DNA of 64,000 nucleotides. Origin: Acidobacteriota bacterium. Lineage in GTDB: Bacteria > Acidobacteriota > Polarisedimenticolia > Polarisedimenticolales > Polarisedimenticolaceae. Where the stretch lies: positions 85,351 to 149,350 of the forward strand of contig JAOTYK010000004.1 of the NCBI GenBank assembly GCA_029861955.1. Direction: 5' to 3'. Position 1 is the first letter of the stretch. Every line of letters begins with the position of its first letter. Shown here one piece after another: positions 1 through 7,373 of the stretch. The notes under the pieces were generated by a model, which was not told the DNA's origin, did no database searches, and saw only the letters and a list, made by a program, of their open reading frames with translations. Position numbers and translations under genes: made by a program.

Positions 1-2
1 CC

Positions 3-2099
3 GACGAATGCGATGTCGTGACCGTCAGCCTGGACTGCAACGGGAACATCGTCCCCGACGAGTGCGAGATCGACTGCAACAGCAACAGTGTTCCCGACGA
101 CTGCGACATTGTCGCCATGACCAGTCTCGACTGTGACGGCAACGTCATCCCCGATGAGTGCGATCTTGTGGTCGGCATGGGTGGCTGCCCATTCCCACGT
201 CTTCTTCTGGATAACGGAACGACCACCGTCGATTCGGACTTCCTGGGCGCCCCCGACGACACCTACTTCGGCATCGGTGGCCAGATCGTCACGTTTGAAT
301 TCGATTGTGGCTTTGTCACCGACGGTCCCGGCGGGGACTTCAATATCTACGAGGTGAGCACAAGCAGCGTCGAGTTCAACGATATCGAAGATGTCCTCGT
401 CAGCGCCGATGGTGTCACGTTCATTAGCGTCCATTCGACCGAAGGACCGATGGTCAACATCCCCGGCGACGAGGTACATGCCAACAACAACTTCGGGCGC
501 TCCTACGACATCTTCGCCACGGGCCTCAACGCCGTTCGGTTTATCCGGATTGACGGTGTCGGGACCGGCTCATCCGGCACCAGTTCCGGTTTCGACCTGG
601 ACGCCATCGGCGCCATCCATCGCGCCGACATCGACTGCGATGGAGGAGGCGTTCCCGATCAGTGCGAGGCGTTCACCGACTGCAACGCCAACGGTCTCAA
701 GGACAGCTGTGAGATAAGTCTGGGTCTAACGGATGATTGCACCATGAACGGGACGTTGGACTCCTGCGAAGTCGCCGGTGGCGCCGCCGACGTGGATGCA
801 GACTGGATCCCGGATAGCTGCGAACCGGACTGCAACAACAACAATGTGCCCGACCACTACGACATCGAGCAGCTCACCAGTGTCGACTGCAACGACAACA
901 TCGTGCCCGACGAGTGCGACCTGTCGTCCGGCAGCATCCCGGACTGCAACAATGACAACATCCCGGATGACTGTCCGGTCTGCGGGACCGTCGAGGTCGT
1001 GTTCATCGTAGACTCCTCGGCTTCCATGAATGACGAGGGAAACGCGCTCTGTGCCGAGTTGTCAAACGTGGTCGCGGAACTCCAGGCCAATCTGGTAACT
1101 GTCGACGTAGAGATCTTGGGGATCCTGGAAACGGCGTACGGATGTCTCACGGATTTCGTCGGGAACCTTTACGGCACCGCCGTGCCGGGGACGCCTCCTG
1201 TGGGTCAGGAGATCCTGGGCGACCCCTGTGGCGTCAACGAAAACGAGGACTGGGGTCTTGCCACCTCCATCGTGGCCGGTCTCAAGCCGTGGCAGGCGGA
1301 CTCGGTGCGCCTGATCGTTCCGATCAGCGACGAGGGTCCCCGCTGTGGTAACCCGGTGACCGATCCCGGCAGCGATCGCGATGCCATCAATCACGCCATC
1401 GGTCAGGCCCGCGCGAACGATGTCATCGTCTCACCGGTGGCCGGTACCGGTTCGTCCGCCAGTCTGCTCTCGATCATGGATGTGATCGCCGACGCCACCG
1501 ACGGTCAGACCTTCTCGACGGTGGATCCCGATCTCGATCTGGCCGGGGGGATTATCGACACCATCGAGGCCGCCTGTCTCTCGCGATCCGATTGCAACGG
1601 AAACACGATCCCCGACGACTGCGACCTGGTCGACATGACCAGCCAGGACTGCAACATGACCGGTCGTCCCGACGAGTGCGAGGACGACTGTAACGCCAAC
1701 GGACTGGCCGACAGCTGCGACCTGATCAACATGACCAGTTTCGATGTCAACGCCAACACCGTCCCCGACGAATGCGAGGGGCTGGTCTTGACCGGTGACG
1801 GCACCGACTGGAACTGGACCGGTATCCCCGGCGCCATCGGCTTCGATCTGATTCAGGGAACGTTGTCGACGCTGCAGGGGTCGGCCGGCGACTTCGCCGT
1901 CGCCACCGACCAGTGTGTGGTCAACGACACGGCCGGCATGACCTGGCCCGACGGGCCGGTGCCCGGCTCCGGTGAGGCCTACTGGTATCTGGTCCGCGGA
2001 GTGATCGGCGTCATCGACCTGACGTACGACACCTTCGATGCCGGCCTGATCCAGAGTCGTGATGCCGAGATCGTGGCCTCCGGGGTCTCCTGCCCCTAG
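3..2099 (+). CDS. Secreted vWA-domain protein with Asp-Cys-Asn repeats (5' truncated)
   Basis: The reading frame is open to the left edge, so the N-terminus lies outside the window. About fourteen short repeats of the type DCNxNxxPDECD are visible: ten before and four after a von Willebrand A domain. They resemble acidic calcium-binding (thrombospondin type 3/dockerin-like) loops but carry a paired Cys. The vWA domain begins near nt 985, has an intact MIDAS start (DSSAS near nt 1011) and ends near nt 1575. A separate beta-rich module lies between repeats 3 and 4 (about nt 180-630). The C-terminal segment (YWYLVRG ... SRDAEI ... C) resembles a tail seen on other large secreted proteins. This is an inferred adhesion or calcium-dependent surface role; the ligand is unknown. 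The stop overlaps the stop of the convergent sulfotransferase within CTAG. Confidence 0.8.
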   Translation, partial: DECDVVTVSLDCNGNIVPDECEIDCNSNSVPDDCDIVAMTSLDCDGNVIPDECDLVVGMGGCPFPRLLLDNGTTTVDSDFLGAPDDTYFGIGGQIVTFEFDCGFVTDGPGGDFNIYEVSTSSVEFNDIEDVLVSADGVTFISVHSTEGPMVNIPGDEVHANNNFGRSYDIFATGLNAVRFIRIDGVGTGSSGTSSGFDLDAIGAIHRADIDCDGGGVPDQCEAFTDCNANGLKDSCEISLGLTDDCTMNGTLDSCEVAGGAADVDADWIPDSCEPDCNNNNVPDHYDIEQLTSVDCNDNIVPDECDLSSGSIPDCNNDNIPDDCPVCGTVEVVFIVDSSASMNDEGNALCAELSNVVAELQANLVTVDVEILGILETAYGCLTDFVGNLYGTAVPGTPPVGQEILGDPCGVNENEDWGLATSIVAGLKPWQADSVRLIVPISDEGPRCGNPVTDPGSDRDAINHAIGQARANDVIVSPVAGTGSSASLLSIMDVIADATDGQTFSTVDPDLDLAGGIIDTIEAACLSRSDCNGNTIPDDCDLVDMTSQDCNMTGRPDECEDDCNANGLADSCDLINMTSFDVNANTVPDECEGLVLTGDGTDWNWTGIPGAIGFDLIQGTLSTLQGSAGDFAVATDQCVVNDTAGMTWPDGPVPGSGEAYWYLVRGVIGVIDLTYDTFDAGLIQSRDAEIVASGVSCP

Positions 2100-3034
2100 A
2101 GGATCCCGTACCGCTTCAGGAGCGGCCAGGTGAGACCGGTGACGGTCCACTTGTGCCACTTCTTGATGCGGGGTCGCCAGGCGTCGTCGGGTCGTAGCTC
2201 CACGTTGCCCGTCATGAAGCGGTTGGGGTTTCCTGCCACGGTGTGATCCGGCGTCATGCAGATCTCCCGCTCCGACGTGAACGCGGAGAGGGATCGGTCT
2301 TCATCGAGGAACTTCAGCAGCGCTTCCGTGTGGGTCCGCGGCTGTTCCATGAACTGCTCGTAGCGCATCCGCAGGTAGGGCGCACTCCCCTTCCGCCACA
2401 GCATGTCCCCGGCCAGGTTCCAGGTGACCCACAGTGCCGAGGTCCTCGCCGGGCTGAGTCTCCTCATCGTCTCCTTGTCGGAGCCGCCGTCGGGCTGCAA
2501 CTTGTTGGCCTTCTGCCACGAGTAGGCGACGGCCCGTGGATCGCGAATCAGATGCACGATATGCAGATCGATGGACGGGATCAGGCTGAGGGTGTGGAGA
2601 TAGGTCGGTAGCTTGGAGGAATCGACGAGGACTTTGGAGCCGGTCTCCGCCGCCACTGCGTGGTACAGCTTCTCGGTGTTCTCCAGGTAGTAGCCCAGCC
2701 GTTCCCGTTTCTTTCTGTCGTTGTTGGGTAGGTAGAGCGACGGGATGTGACGGGTACGCACATGGGCGTCGTGCTCGCGGATCATCTTGGCCGCATCGAC
2801 CGTGTCGAAACCACCGAAGGCTCGGTTGAAGACTTTGGTCCAGAACGGGCAGTCGCGGAATTTTGCGTCACAACCGCAGAGTCGGTTCTCGATGATGTGA
2901 CGATCCCAGACCTGACGGATCTCGCCGATGGAGAAGAAGCCGTCGATCTGACCCAGGATCCGGTTGAGCACCGTGGTGCCGCTGCGACCGGAACCCAGGA
3001 TGTAGACGACCTTGATCTTGTTCGTCGTTGGCAT
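2096..3034 (-). CDS. PAPS-dependent sulfotransferase family protein
   Basis: A protein of 312 residues. The N-terminus carries the 5'-phosphosulfate-binding loop YILGSGRSGTTVLNRIL (residues about 10-26). The 3'-phosphate motif HLIRDPRAVAYSW lies near the middle. These are the two hallmarks of sulfotransferases that move sulfate from PAPS to a hydroxyl or amine. No signal peptide is visible, so it should act in the cytoplasm. The acceptor cannot be read from sequence. Two other sulfotransferases lie in the polysaccharide locus (52530 and 60464), so a glycan or lipid acceptor is plausible. The ATG is preceded by GGAGAG. The 3' end overlaps the neighbouring vWA gene by 4 nt. Confidence 0.85.
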   Translation of the reverse strand: MPTTNKIKVVYILGSGRSGTTVLNRILGQIDGFFSIGEIRQVWDRHIIENRLCGCDAKFRDCPFWTKVFNRAFGGFDTVDAAKMIREHDAHVRTRHIPSLYLPNNDRKKRERLGYYLENTEKLYHAVAAETGSKVLVDSSKLPTYLHTLSLIPSIDLHIVHLIRDPRAVAYSWQKANKLQPDGGSDKETMRRLSPARTSALWVTWNLAGDMLWRKGSAPYLRMRYEQFMEQPRTHTEALLKFLDEDRSLSAFTSEREICMTPDHTVAGNPNRFMTGNVELRPDDAWRPRIKKWHKWTVTGLTWPLLKRYGIL

Positions 3035-3064
3035 GGAACGCGGGCTCTCCTGCGCCGCAGAATT

Positions 3065-3141
3065 TGGTACGCCTGCCAGGACTCGAACCTGGGACCCTCG
3101 GCTTAGAAGGCCGATGCTCTATCCAGCTGAGCTACAGGCGC
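3065..3141 (-). tRNA. tRNA-Arg (UCU), CCA encoded
   Basis: The reverse complement folds as a full cloverleaf. The acceptor GCGCCTG pairs with CAGGCGT (G1-U72 wobble). The anticodon stem TCGGC/GCCGA encloses loop CTTCTAA, giving anticodon UCU. The T-arm is CCAGG-TTCGAGT-CCTGG, and discriminator A is followed by CCA. Its 5' half is duplicated three times to the right (5423, 6777, 14257), and its 5' flank is the decayed end of an integrase gene. The gene is therefore an integration target whose 5' half is probably element-derived. Confidence 0.97.
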
Positions 3142-3242
3142 CTAGTTGCAGCCGTGAGGGTATCCGTCAGGTGCTTTGGCTTCAAGTGACATCGCATACG
3201 GTGCTCGCAGCCTCGACTGCCGGGATCTCCCAACTCGATCAA
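3132..3242 (-). pseudogene. Decayed 3' end of a tyrosine integrase, reading into tRNA-Arg
   Basis: The frame ends ...HLKPKHLTDTLTAATRRL and stops at the TAG formed by tRNA bases 8-10. The tail matches the common end of phage-type tyrosine recombinases (LGH...RYAHLKPEHL). The conserved box is damaged: the LGH histidine reads Asp and the RY nucleophile region reads RC. No HxLRH box was found further upstream. Nearly identical tails occur at 5449, 6803 and 14283. Confidence 0.7.
3157..3185 (-). promoter_or_regulatory. Candidate tRNA-Arg promoter inside the integrase relic
   Basis: On the minus strand TTGAAG (3180-3185) and TACCCT (3157-3162) are separated by exactly 17 nt. The predicted start lies about 8-15 nt before the mature tRNA 5' end. 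The same TTGAAG-17-TACCCT arrangement is kept in the relic at 5449-5553. These bases are also codons for the integrase tail HLKPxHLTDTL. The -10 match is weak, so this is a hypothesis. Confidence 0.4.
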
Positions 3243-3550
3243 TCTGCGGCGGCCCGTAACAGCAAGGAGATACCCGTCTCCGACGGGGGCCTGTTTGAGC
3301 AATTGCGAGCGATGACTGCAGAGCTTGCGTCCGGAATTGCCCACATCCGAGTGGCATTCCAGAAGCTAATAGTCAAATGGGACTAAAGTTGTCCTCTTCT
3401 CCGCACCTCATTCCCGGTCATTTTGGTTATAAGAAGAGCAACTGCCCCAGGGGGTTCGCGTGGCACGACTGAAGCGAATCACGCCCGTCAACTTGTCGAT
3501 CCATTCCATCCGTCGACCGACACTAGAGAGGCCGTTAGAGGAGTAGACCT
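3243..3550. other. Non-coding stretch between integrase relic and cargo gene
   Basis: No supported gene was seen. The stretch probably contains unrecognisable integrase remains on the right-hand side of the relic, plus the promoter and leader of the gene at 3551. A TAGAGGAGTAG segment at about 3535-3546 can serve as its ribosome binding site. Confidence 0.4.
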
Positions 3551-5365
3551 ATGTCCACGGGCAACGTGTTCCTGTTTCCGGTTCTACTCGGAATGGTTTT
3601 CATGAATCCGCTGCCCGCCCAGGCCGATGAGGCAGACGTTGGGACCCACGAACTGGCGGGGCCCGTGCAGGTCCTATGGGAAGCTCGGGATAATAGTAGT
3701 GTGACGACGGGAGTGATTCGCTGGATCAGCGGATCACTTGCGGTGAGCCCGGACGGGTCGACGGTGTTCGCCACCGGACAAGTGGGCCTCGGGGACGCGG
3801 CCGACTACGCCACCCTCGCTTACCACGCTGGGACGGGCGAGCAGATCTGGAGCGTCCGGTATGACGGACCCGCCTCGCGTGTGGACGCCGCCGAATCGAT
3901 CGCCGTGAGTCCCGACGGCTCGACGGTGTTCGTCACCGGATACTCGCGGGGCCTCGGAACCGGTCCGGACTACGCCACTCTCGCATACGACGCTGCGACG
4001 GGTGAGCAGGTTTGGAGCGCGCGGTATGACGGACCGCATTCACGCACCGATGCCGCCGAATCACTCGCGGTGAGCCCGGACGGCTCGACGGTGTTCGTAA
4101 CCGGTAGGTCGGGTGGCTTTCTCATCAACCCCTGGGACTACGCCACCGTAGCCTATGATGCCGCGACGGGTGAGCAGGTCTGGAGCGTGCGCCATAACGG
4201 ACCAGGCACCTCACTAGGAGGATTCACGCCCGCTGCCTCTCTCGACGTGAGCCCGGACGGGTCGACGGTGTTCGTTAGCGGGAGCTCCTTTCGCTTCCCC
4301 CAACGCAACGACTACATCACCCTCGCCTTCGACGCTGCCACGGGCGAGCAGACATGGAGTGCGAGGTATGACGGGCCACCTTCATACACCGACCTCGGCT
4401 CATCACTCGCGGTGAGTTCGGACGGATCCACGGTGTTCGTCAGCGGATTTTCGGTTAACACCGAAGAAGAAGGCTGGGACTACACCACCCTCGCCTACGA
4501 CGGTGAGACCGGCGAGCAATCCTGGATCGCACACTATGGCGGATCCTCATCGAGCATTGACCGCGCCCGCTCAATCGCGGTCAGCCCGGACGGCTCGGCG
4601 GTATTCGTCACTGGAGAGTCGGCAGAGGACCTCAATGAGCGGTACGACTACGTCACCCTTCGCTATGACGCCGCCACGGGTGAGCAGGTCTGGAGAGCGC
4701 GGTATGACGGACCGGGTTTGGACGCGGACTTCGCTACATCGCTCGCACTGAGCCCGGATGGGTCGACGGTGATCGTTCACGGCTCCTCAACGGGGACCGA
4801 AGGCGGCCTGGACTACGCCACCCTCGCCTACGATGCCGAGACGGGTGAGCAGGTCTGGAGCGCGCGGTATGACGGACCGGCTTCAGACCGGGACCTCGCT
4901 CGCTCAATCGCAGTGAGCCCGGACGGTTCGACGGTGTTCGTTAGCGGATACTCGAAGGGTGTCGAAACCTCAGACTTCGCCACCGTGGCCTATTCGCTTG
5001 TCCGGTACGTCGCTATCGACATCCGCCCCCGCAGCATCAACCCTGGGAGTCGAGGTGTCATACCTGTTGCACTGCTCGGCAGCGACGAGTTCAACGTGTC
5101 CGACATGGATGTTGCCACGTTGCGCTTTGGACCTGACGAGGGCGCCTGTAGACACGACCTGACCGACCCGTTCACTTTCAGCGAGCACCTGAAGGACATG
5201 AACCTCGACGGCAACATGGACCTCATGTTGCACTTCAACACGCAGGACACTGGAATCCTGTGTGGCGAGACGGAAGCTACGCTCTGGGGAGTTCTGCTGG
5301 GCGGAAGTCCGTTCGAAGGCACTGACAGCCTCCAAACCGTTGGCTGCAAATCGAGCAGTCGATGA
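3551..5365 (+). CDS. Secreted repeat beta-propeller (PQQ-like) protein
   Basis: A protein of 604 residues with an N-terminal signal peptide that ends around PAQA/DEAD. About nine repeats of 50-60 residues follow. Each has a SVSPDGSTVFVTG-like strand, a DYATLAYD strand and a TGEQVWSARYDGP strand, as in PQQ-type or YVTN-type beta-propellers. The pattern is structural, and no catalytic site is apparent. From about residue 490 a different module begins (IDIRPRSINPGSRGVIPVAL ... DMNLDGNMDLMLHF). It matches a C-terminal domain common on large secreted bacterial proteins. It is the sole cargo of the element next to tRNA-Arg. A surface binding or scaffold function is inferred, with no substrate identifiable. 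Confidence 0.85.
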   Translation: MSTGNVFLFPVLLGMVFMNPLPAQADEADVGTHELAGPVQVLWEARDNSSVTTGVIRWISGSLAVSPDGSTVFATGQVGLGDAADYATLAYHAGTGEQIWSVRYDGPASRVDAAESIAVSPDGSTVFVTGYSRGLGTGPDYATLAYDAATGEQVWSARYDGPHSRTDAAESLAVSPDGSTVFVTGRSGGFLINPWDYATVAYDAATGEQVWSVRHNGPGTSLGGFTPAASLDVSPDGSTVFVSGSSFRFPQRNDYITLAFDAATGEQTWSARYDGPPSYTDLGSSLAVSSDGSTVFVSGFSVNTEEEGWDYTTLAYDGETGEQSWIAHYGGSSSSIDRARSIAVSPDGSAVFVTGESAEDLNERYDYVTLRYDAATGEQVWRARYDGPGLDADFATSLALSPDGSTVIVHGSSTGTEGGLDYATLAYDAETGEQVWSARYDGPASDRDLARSIAVSPDGSTVFVSGYSKGVETSDFATVAYSLVRYVAIDIRPRSINPGSRGVIPVALLGSDEFNVSDMDVATLRFGPDEGACRHDLTDPFTFSEHLKDMNLDGNMDLMLHFNTQDTGILCGETEATLWGVLLGGSPFEGTDSLQTVGCKSSSR

Positions 5366-5409
5366 GCGCCCTCGTAATTTCGCGTTCTTCTGTCAAATCA
5401 CGATGGGGT
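5365..5409 (-). terminator. Degenerate copy of the element-edge hairpin
   Basis: It aligns with the hairpins at 6719-6764 and 14199-14244. Mutations in the left arm (gcgccctcg instead of gccccaccg) break much of the stem. It sits at the same position, about 14 nt from a tRNA half copy. It is probably not functional now. Confidence 0.4.
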
Positions 5410-5422
5410 AATGCCTTGCTCT

Positions 5423-5458
5423 GAAGGCCGATGCTCTATCCAGCTGAGCTACAGGCGC
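5423..5458 (-). repeat. Displaced tRNA-Arg(UCU) 5' half (36 bp)
   Basis: Bases 1-36 of the tRNA (acceptor 5' strand, D-arm and anticodon stem up to CTTC) are present without change. The sequence then diverges inside the anticodon loop. It marks an att junction between elements 1 and 2. It is not a functional tRNA because the 3' half is missing. Confidence 0.9.
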
Positions 5459-5553
5459 GTGTTCATCGCCGTGAGGGTATCCGTCAGGTGCTCGGGCTTC
5501 AAGTCGGTAGATCGGGGCGTGGCCAGAATCTGGGCGTCGCCAAGAACCGATCG
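5449..5553 (-). pseudogene. Tyrosine integrase C-terminal relic (copy B)
   Basis: The frame reads RSVLGDAQILATPRST, then DLKPEHLTDTL, then TAMNTRL, and stops at TAG within the tRNA half. It aligns with integrase tails (LGHASxxTTxRYAHLKPEHL). The LGH histidine is Asp and the Tyr nucleophile is lost. Its tail is nearly identical to the tails at 3132, 6803 and 14283, so the four come from related integrases. Confidence 0.7.
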
Positions 5554-5585
5554 CCACACCAATAACAATTCATCGTAACTCTGGA

Positions 5586-5613
5586 AAGTGTCCAGGAAAC
5601 CCGGAGCGATTCA
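5586..5613. repeat. 28-bp repeat shared with 7078-7105
   Basis: The segment aagtgtccaggaaacccgg is followed by (a/g)gcgattca. It occurs here and at 7078-7105 with one mismatch, in both cases on the right-hand side of an integrase relic. It could be a remnant of integrase or element sequence, or an insertion-sequence end; I cannot decide which. Confidence 0.6.
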
Positions 5614-5666
5614 AGTCTGGCGTAACGAAGTGGTCAGTATCAGGAAAGCAATAGTCCGGACACGTC

Positions 5667-6398
5667 TCACTTAAGCTCGACAAGCACCAGTTCAAACGGC
5701 TCATCGCCGATGTTCTTGGGTAGATGCTGATCCGCAGCCGCGAACCCATGTTGACCGGCATGGCTTTGCATTTCTTCGGAAGATCCGTCGGCTGCCCCCA
5801 TCTCCGAGTGGATGTCGGTCAGGAACACCGCCACATTGTCCGGGTGGTAATGCATGACCGACTCTTCTCCCGGCCCGTAAGCGATTCGAATTACTCGCAC
5901 CGATTCGTTCTCGAACTCCAGCGTGTAGTGATCCGAGTCCACGACCGTCGGGTCTGGACCCATCTCAGCAGTCGCAGTTGCACTGCCTGATTTCAGTTCG
6001 ACCAACATCAGTTCCATCGGACTGTCTCCGATGTTCCGAGGGAGATGTTGTCCCGCCGGGGAGAACATATGTTGGCCGGTCTGCTGGGCCAATTCTTCGG
6101 ACGATCCGTCGGGTAGTCCCATCTCGACGAGACTGTCGGTCAGGAACACCGCCACGCTATCCGGGTGATAGTGCATGACCGACTCTTCGCCCGGACCGTA
6201 GCTGATTCGAACCAGTCGCACTCGATCGTTTTCGAACTCGATTTTGTAGTGACCCGCGTCCACAACCGTCGGGTCCGGGTTCGTTTCCTCTGCAGGCGTT
6301 GTGTCCGCGTATCCGTTATCGGATTCAGGCGCCGAACAAGACACCAACGCAAACACAGCGAACGTGATCACTAGTAACAAGGTCCACGTACGATTCAT
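5667..6398 (-). CDS. Lipoprotein with two tandem cupin-like domains
   Basis: The start chosen is the ATG at 6398, which has AGAGGGG just upstream; a GTG two codons earlier is also possible. The first 20 or so residues form a signal with lipobox FALVSC, so it should be a lipid-anchored envelope protein. Two copies of a domain of about 95 residues follow. Each contains YGPGEESVMHYHPD and VAVFLTD, which carry the cupin HxH metal-ligand pattern, and each ends in LMLVELK or LVLVELK. The halves are clearly an internal duplication. Small cupins of this kind can bind metal or small ligands, but no enzyme activity can be assigned. It is the only cargo of its tRNA-bounded element. Confidence 0.8.
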   Translation of the reverse strand: MNRTWTLLLVITFAVFALVSCSAPESDNGYADTTPAEETNPDPTVVDAGHYKIEFENDRVRLVRISYGPGEESVMHYHPDSVAVFLTDSLVEMGLPDGSSEELAQQTGQHMFSPAGQHLPRNIGDSPMELMLVELKSGSATATAEMGPDPTVVDSDHYTLEFENESVRVIRIAYGPGEESVMHYHPDNVAVFLTDIHSEMGAADGSSEEMQSHAGQHGFAAADQHLPKNIGDEPFELVLVELK

Positions 6399-6558
6399 GA
6401 GCACCCCTCTGGTTCGAATACCGTTTCATCGGTAGAAGCCTACTCGCGATGCAAAGGAGAATTCAACCCCCGGGAAAATGGGTCATTTGTTTACCGCAAT
6501 TCCCCATTTTTCCTCCGGCCGCCGCGGGCCGTTTTCAGCCTTCTGACGAAGTCGTGGC

Positions 6559-6580
6559 GTTAACGTAAGGACGTATTGTT
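6559..6580. repeat. Short repeat shared with 7106-7126
   Basis: The segment gttaacgtaagg(a/g)c(g/a)tatt recurs at 7106-7126 with a few mismatches. The 7106 copy directly follows the 28-bp repeat at 7078. It suggests shared ancestry of elements 2 and 3. The rest of 6405-6660 shows nothing I can identify. Confidence 0.5.
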
Positions 6581-6718
6581 GAACCCTTGACTTCGCAAAG
6601 AGCCTGAATTGGACGCTCGATCGACCCCGCCGAGTTCCTACTGAAAACCCACTCTCCCCCACCCCATTGACCGTCTTCCTCGCGTTACTCGCACTTCCCT
6701 GAATCCCAAAAACACAAA

Positions 6719-6764
6719 AGCCCCACCGTAACTTCGCGGTATTTCGCCAAATCGCGATGGGGCT
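6719..6764 (-). terminator. Element-edge hairpin terminator
   Basis: The arms agccccaccg and cgatggggct enclose a smaller hairpin (gcgg/ccgc). On the minus strand the stem is followed by TTTTGTGTTTTT, as in a Rho-independent terminator. It lies 12 nt from the tRNA half at 6777 and is closely repeated at 14199-14244. In the free element it would end the integrase transcript just beyond the attachment core. Confidence 0.6.
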
Positions 6765-6776
6765 ATCTAACGCTTT

Positions 6777-6812
6777 GAAGGCCGATGCTCTATCCAACTG
6801 AGCTACAGGCGC
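6777..6812 (-). repeat. Displaced tRNA-Arg(UCU) 5' half, one mismatch
   Basis: It matches bases 1-36 of the tRNA except for one substitution in the D-arm (caactg for cagctg). It forms the junction between elements 2 and 3. Confidence 0.9.
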
Positions 6813-7029
6813 GTGTTCACCGCCGTGAGGCTCTCCGTCAGGTGCTCTGGCTTCAAGTGGGGATATCGTGTGGTCTGCATCGAGGCGTGGCCTAGGGCCT
6901 CGCCGGATCTTCTCCAGCGCCACGCCGCTCTGGACTAATCCAGGCGACCGTCGTGTGACGCAGCGTGTGGAACCTGGCGTCGTCGATGCCGGCGCGACAT
7001 ATGTGGAACCAGGTTTGCGTGCTGATCCG
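6803..7029 (-). pseudogene. Frameshifted tyrosine integrase C-terminal domain (copy C)
   Basis: This is the best preserved relic. Three frames together give AGIDDARFHTLRHTTVAW, then LVQSGVALEKIRR, then ALGHASMQTTRYPHLKPEHL. The last segment is followed by TESLTAVNTRL and the TAG inside the tRNA half. The box II HxLRH, the LGH histidine and the RY nucleophile of tyrosine recombinases are all visible. At least two frameshifts and an in-frame stop make it non-functional. This copy fixes the identity of the shorter tails at 3132, 5449 and 14283. Confidence 0.88.
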
Positions 7030-7077
7030 GTTCCTTTCCCGCTCATCACTCGTCCGATGCGCTATTGAAACGCGGGG

Positions 7078-7126
7078 AAGTGTCCAGGAAACCCGGGGCG
7101 ATTCAGTTAACGTAAGGGCATATTAT
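7078..7126. repeat. Second copies of the 28-bp and 21-bp repeats
   Basis: 7078-7105 repeats 5586-5613 and 7106-7126 repeats 6559-6580. No coding function is evident. The remaining 7127-7373 shows only the upstream region of the large gene, with GGTGGG before its ATG. Confidence 0.55.
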
Positions 7127-7373
7127 CGGATTCTGAACACGCGTCCTACTCCGTGAGTTTCGAAAAAGGGCTCTTGTTCCGCCTACCCGCTCGGGCGGTT
7201 CTCGCTCATAGCGGAGTCTTTTTGCCTGGATAAGTCCACCCTTTCCGGCGGAATCGCCCAACTTACAGGTTTTACTATTGCCCTGAATCGCCTGCTTCGT
7301 ACCGGTGAAGGAGATCAAATTGTCGTTGCTCGGTAGGCAACGACCAAACTTGTAATCGAACGGTGGGCGTACG

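Larger units (their letters stand above)
3142..5422. mobile_element. Degenerate integrative element 1 (propeller-protein cargo)
   Basis: The left edge is the integrase relic joined to the intact tRNA-Arg(UCU). The right edge is a degenerate copy of the att-proximal hairpin next to the displaced tRNA 5' half at 5423-5458. The only convincing cargo gene is at 3551-5365. The boundaries are inferred from the repeated tRNA halves; the integrase is dead. Confidence 0.6.
5459..6776. mobile_element. Degenerate integrative element 2 (cupin lipoprotein cargo)
   Basis: It is bounded on the left by integrase relic B fused to a tRNA half and on the right by the hairpin at 6719 next to the tRNA half at 6777. 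The single cargo gene is the double-cupin lipoprotein. The boundaries are inferred from the repeats. Confidence 0.6.

Noticed and set aside
1062..1394. Minus-strand frames inside the vWA gene
   Set aside because: They are antisense shadows of a strongly supported repeat protein.
6765..6771. ATCTAAC/GTTAGAT beside the element hairpins, resembling the core box of integron attC sites
   Set aside because: A true attC needs inverted RYYYAAC and GTTRRRY boxes on opposite sides of the fold. Only one box in the wrong orientation is present, and the nearby integrases are of phage tyrosine type, not IntI.
6483..7049. Open frame across the tRNA half giving a VAQLDRAS-containing product (also at 14065-14691)
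   Set aside because: The APVAQLDRAS-type peptide is the translation of a tRNA gene in one frame. These frames cover the integrase relic, tRNA half and hairpin, and are not genes.
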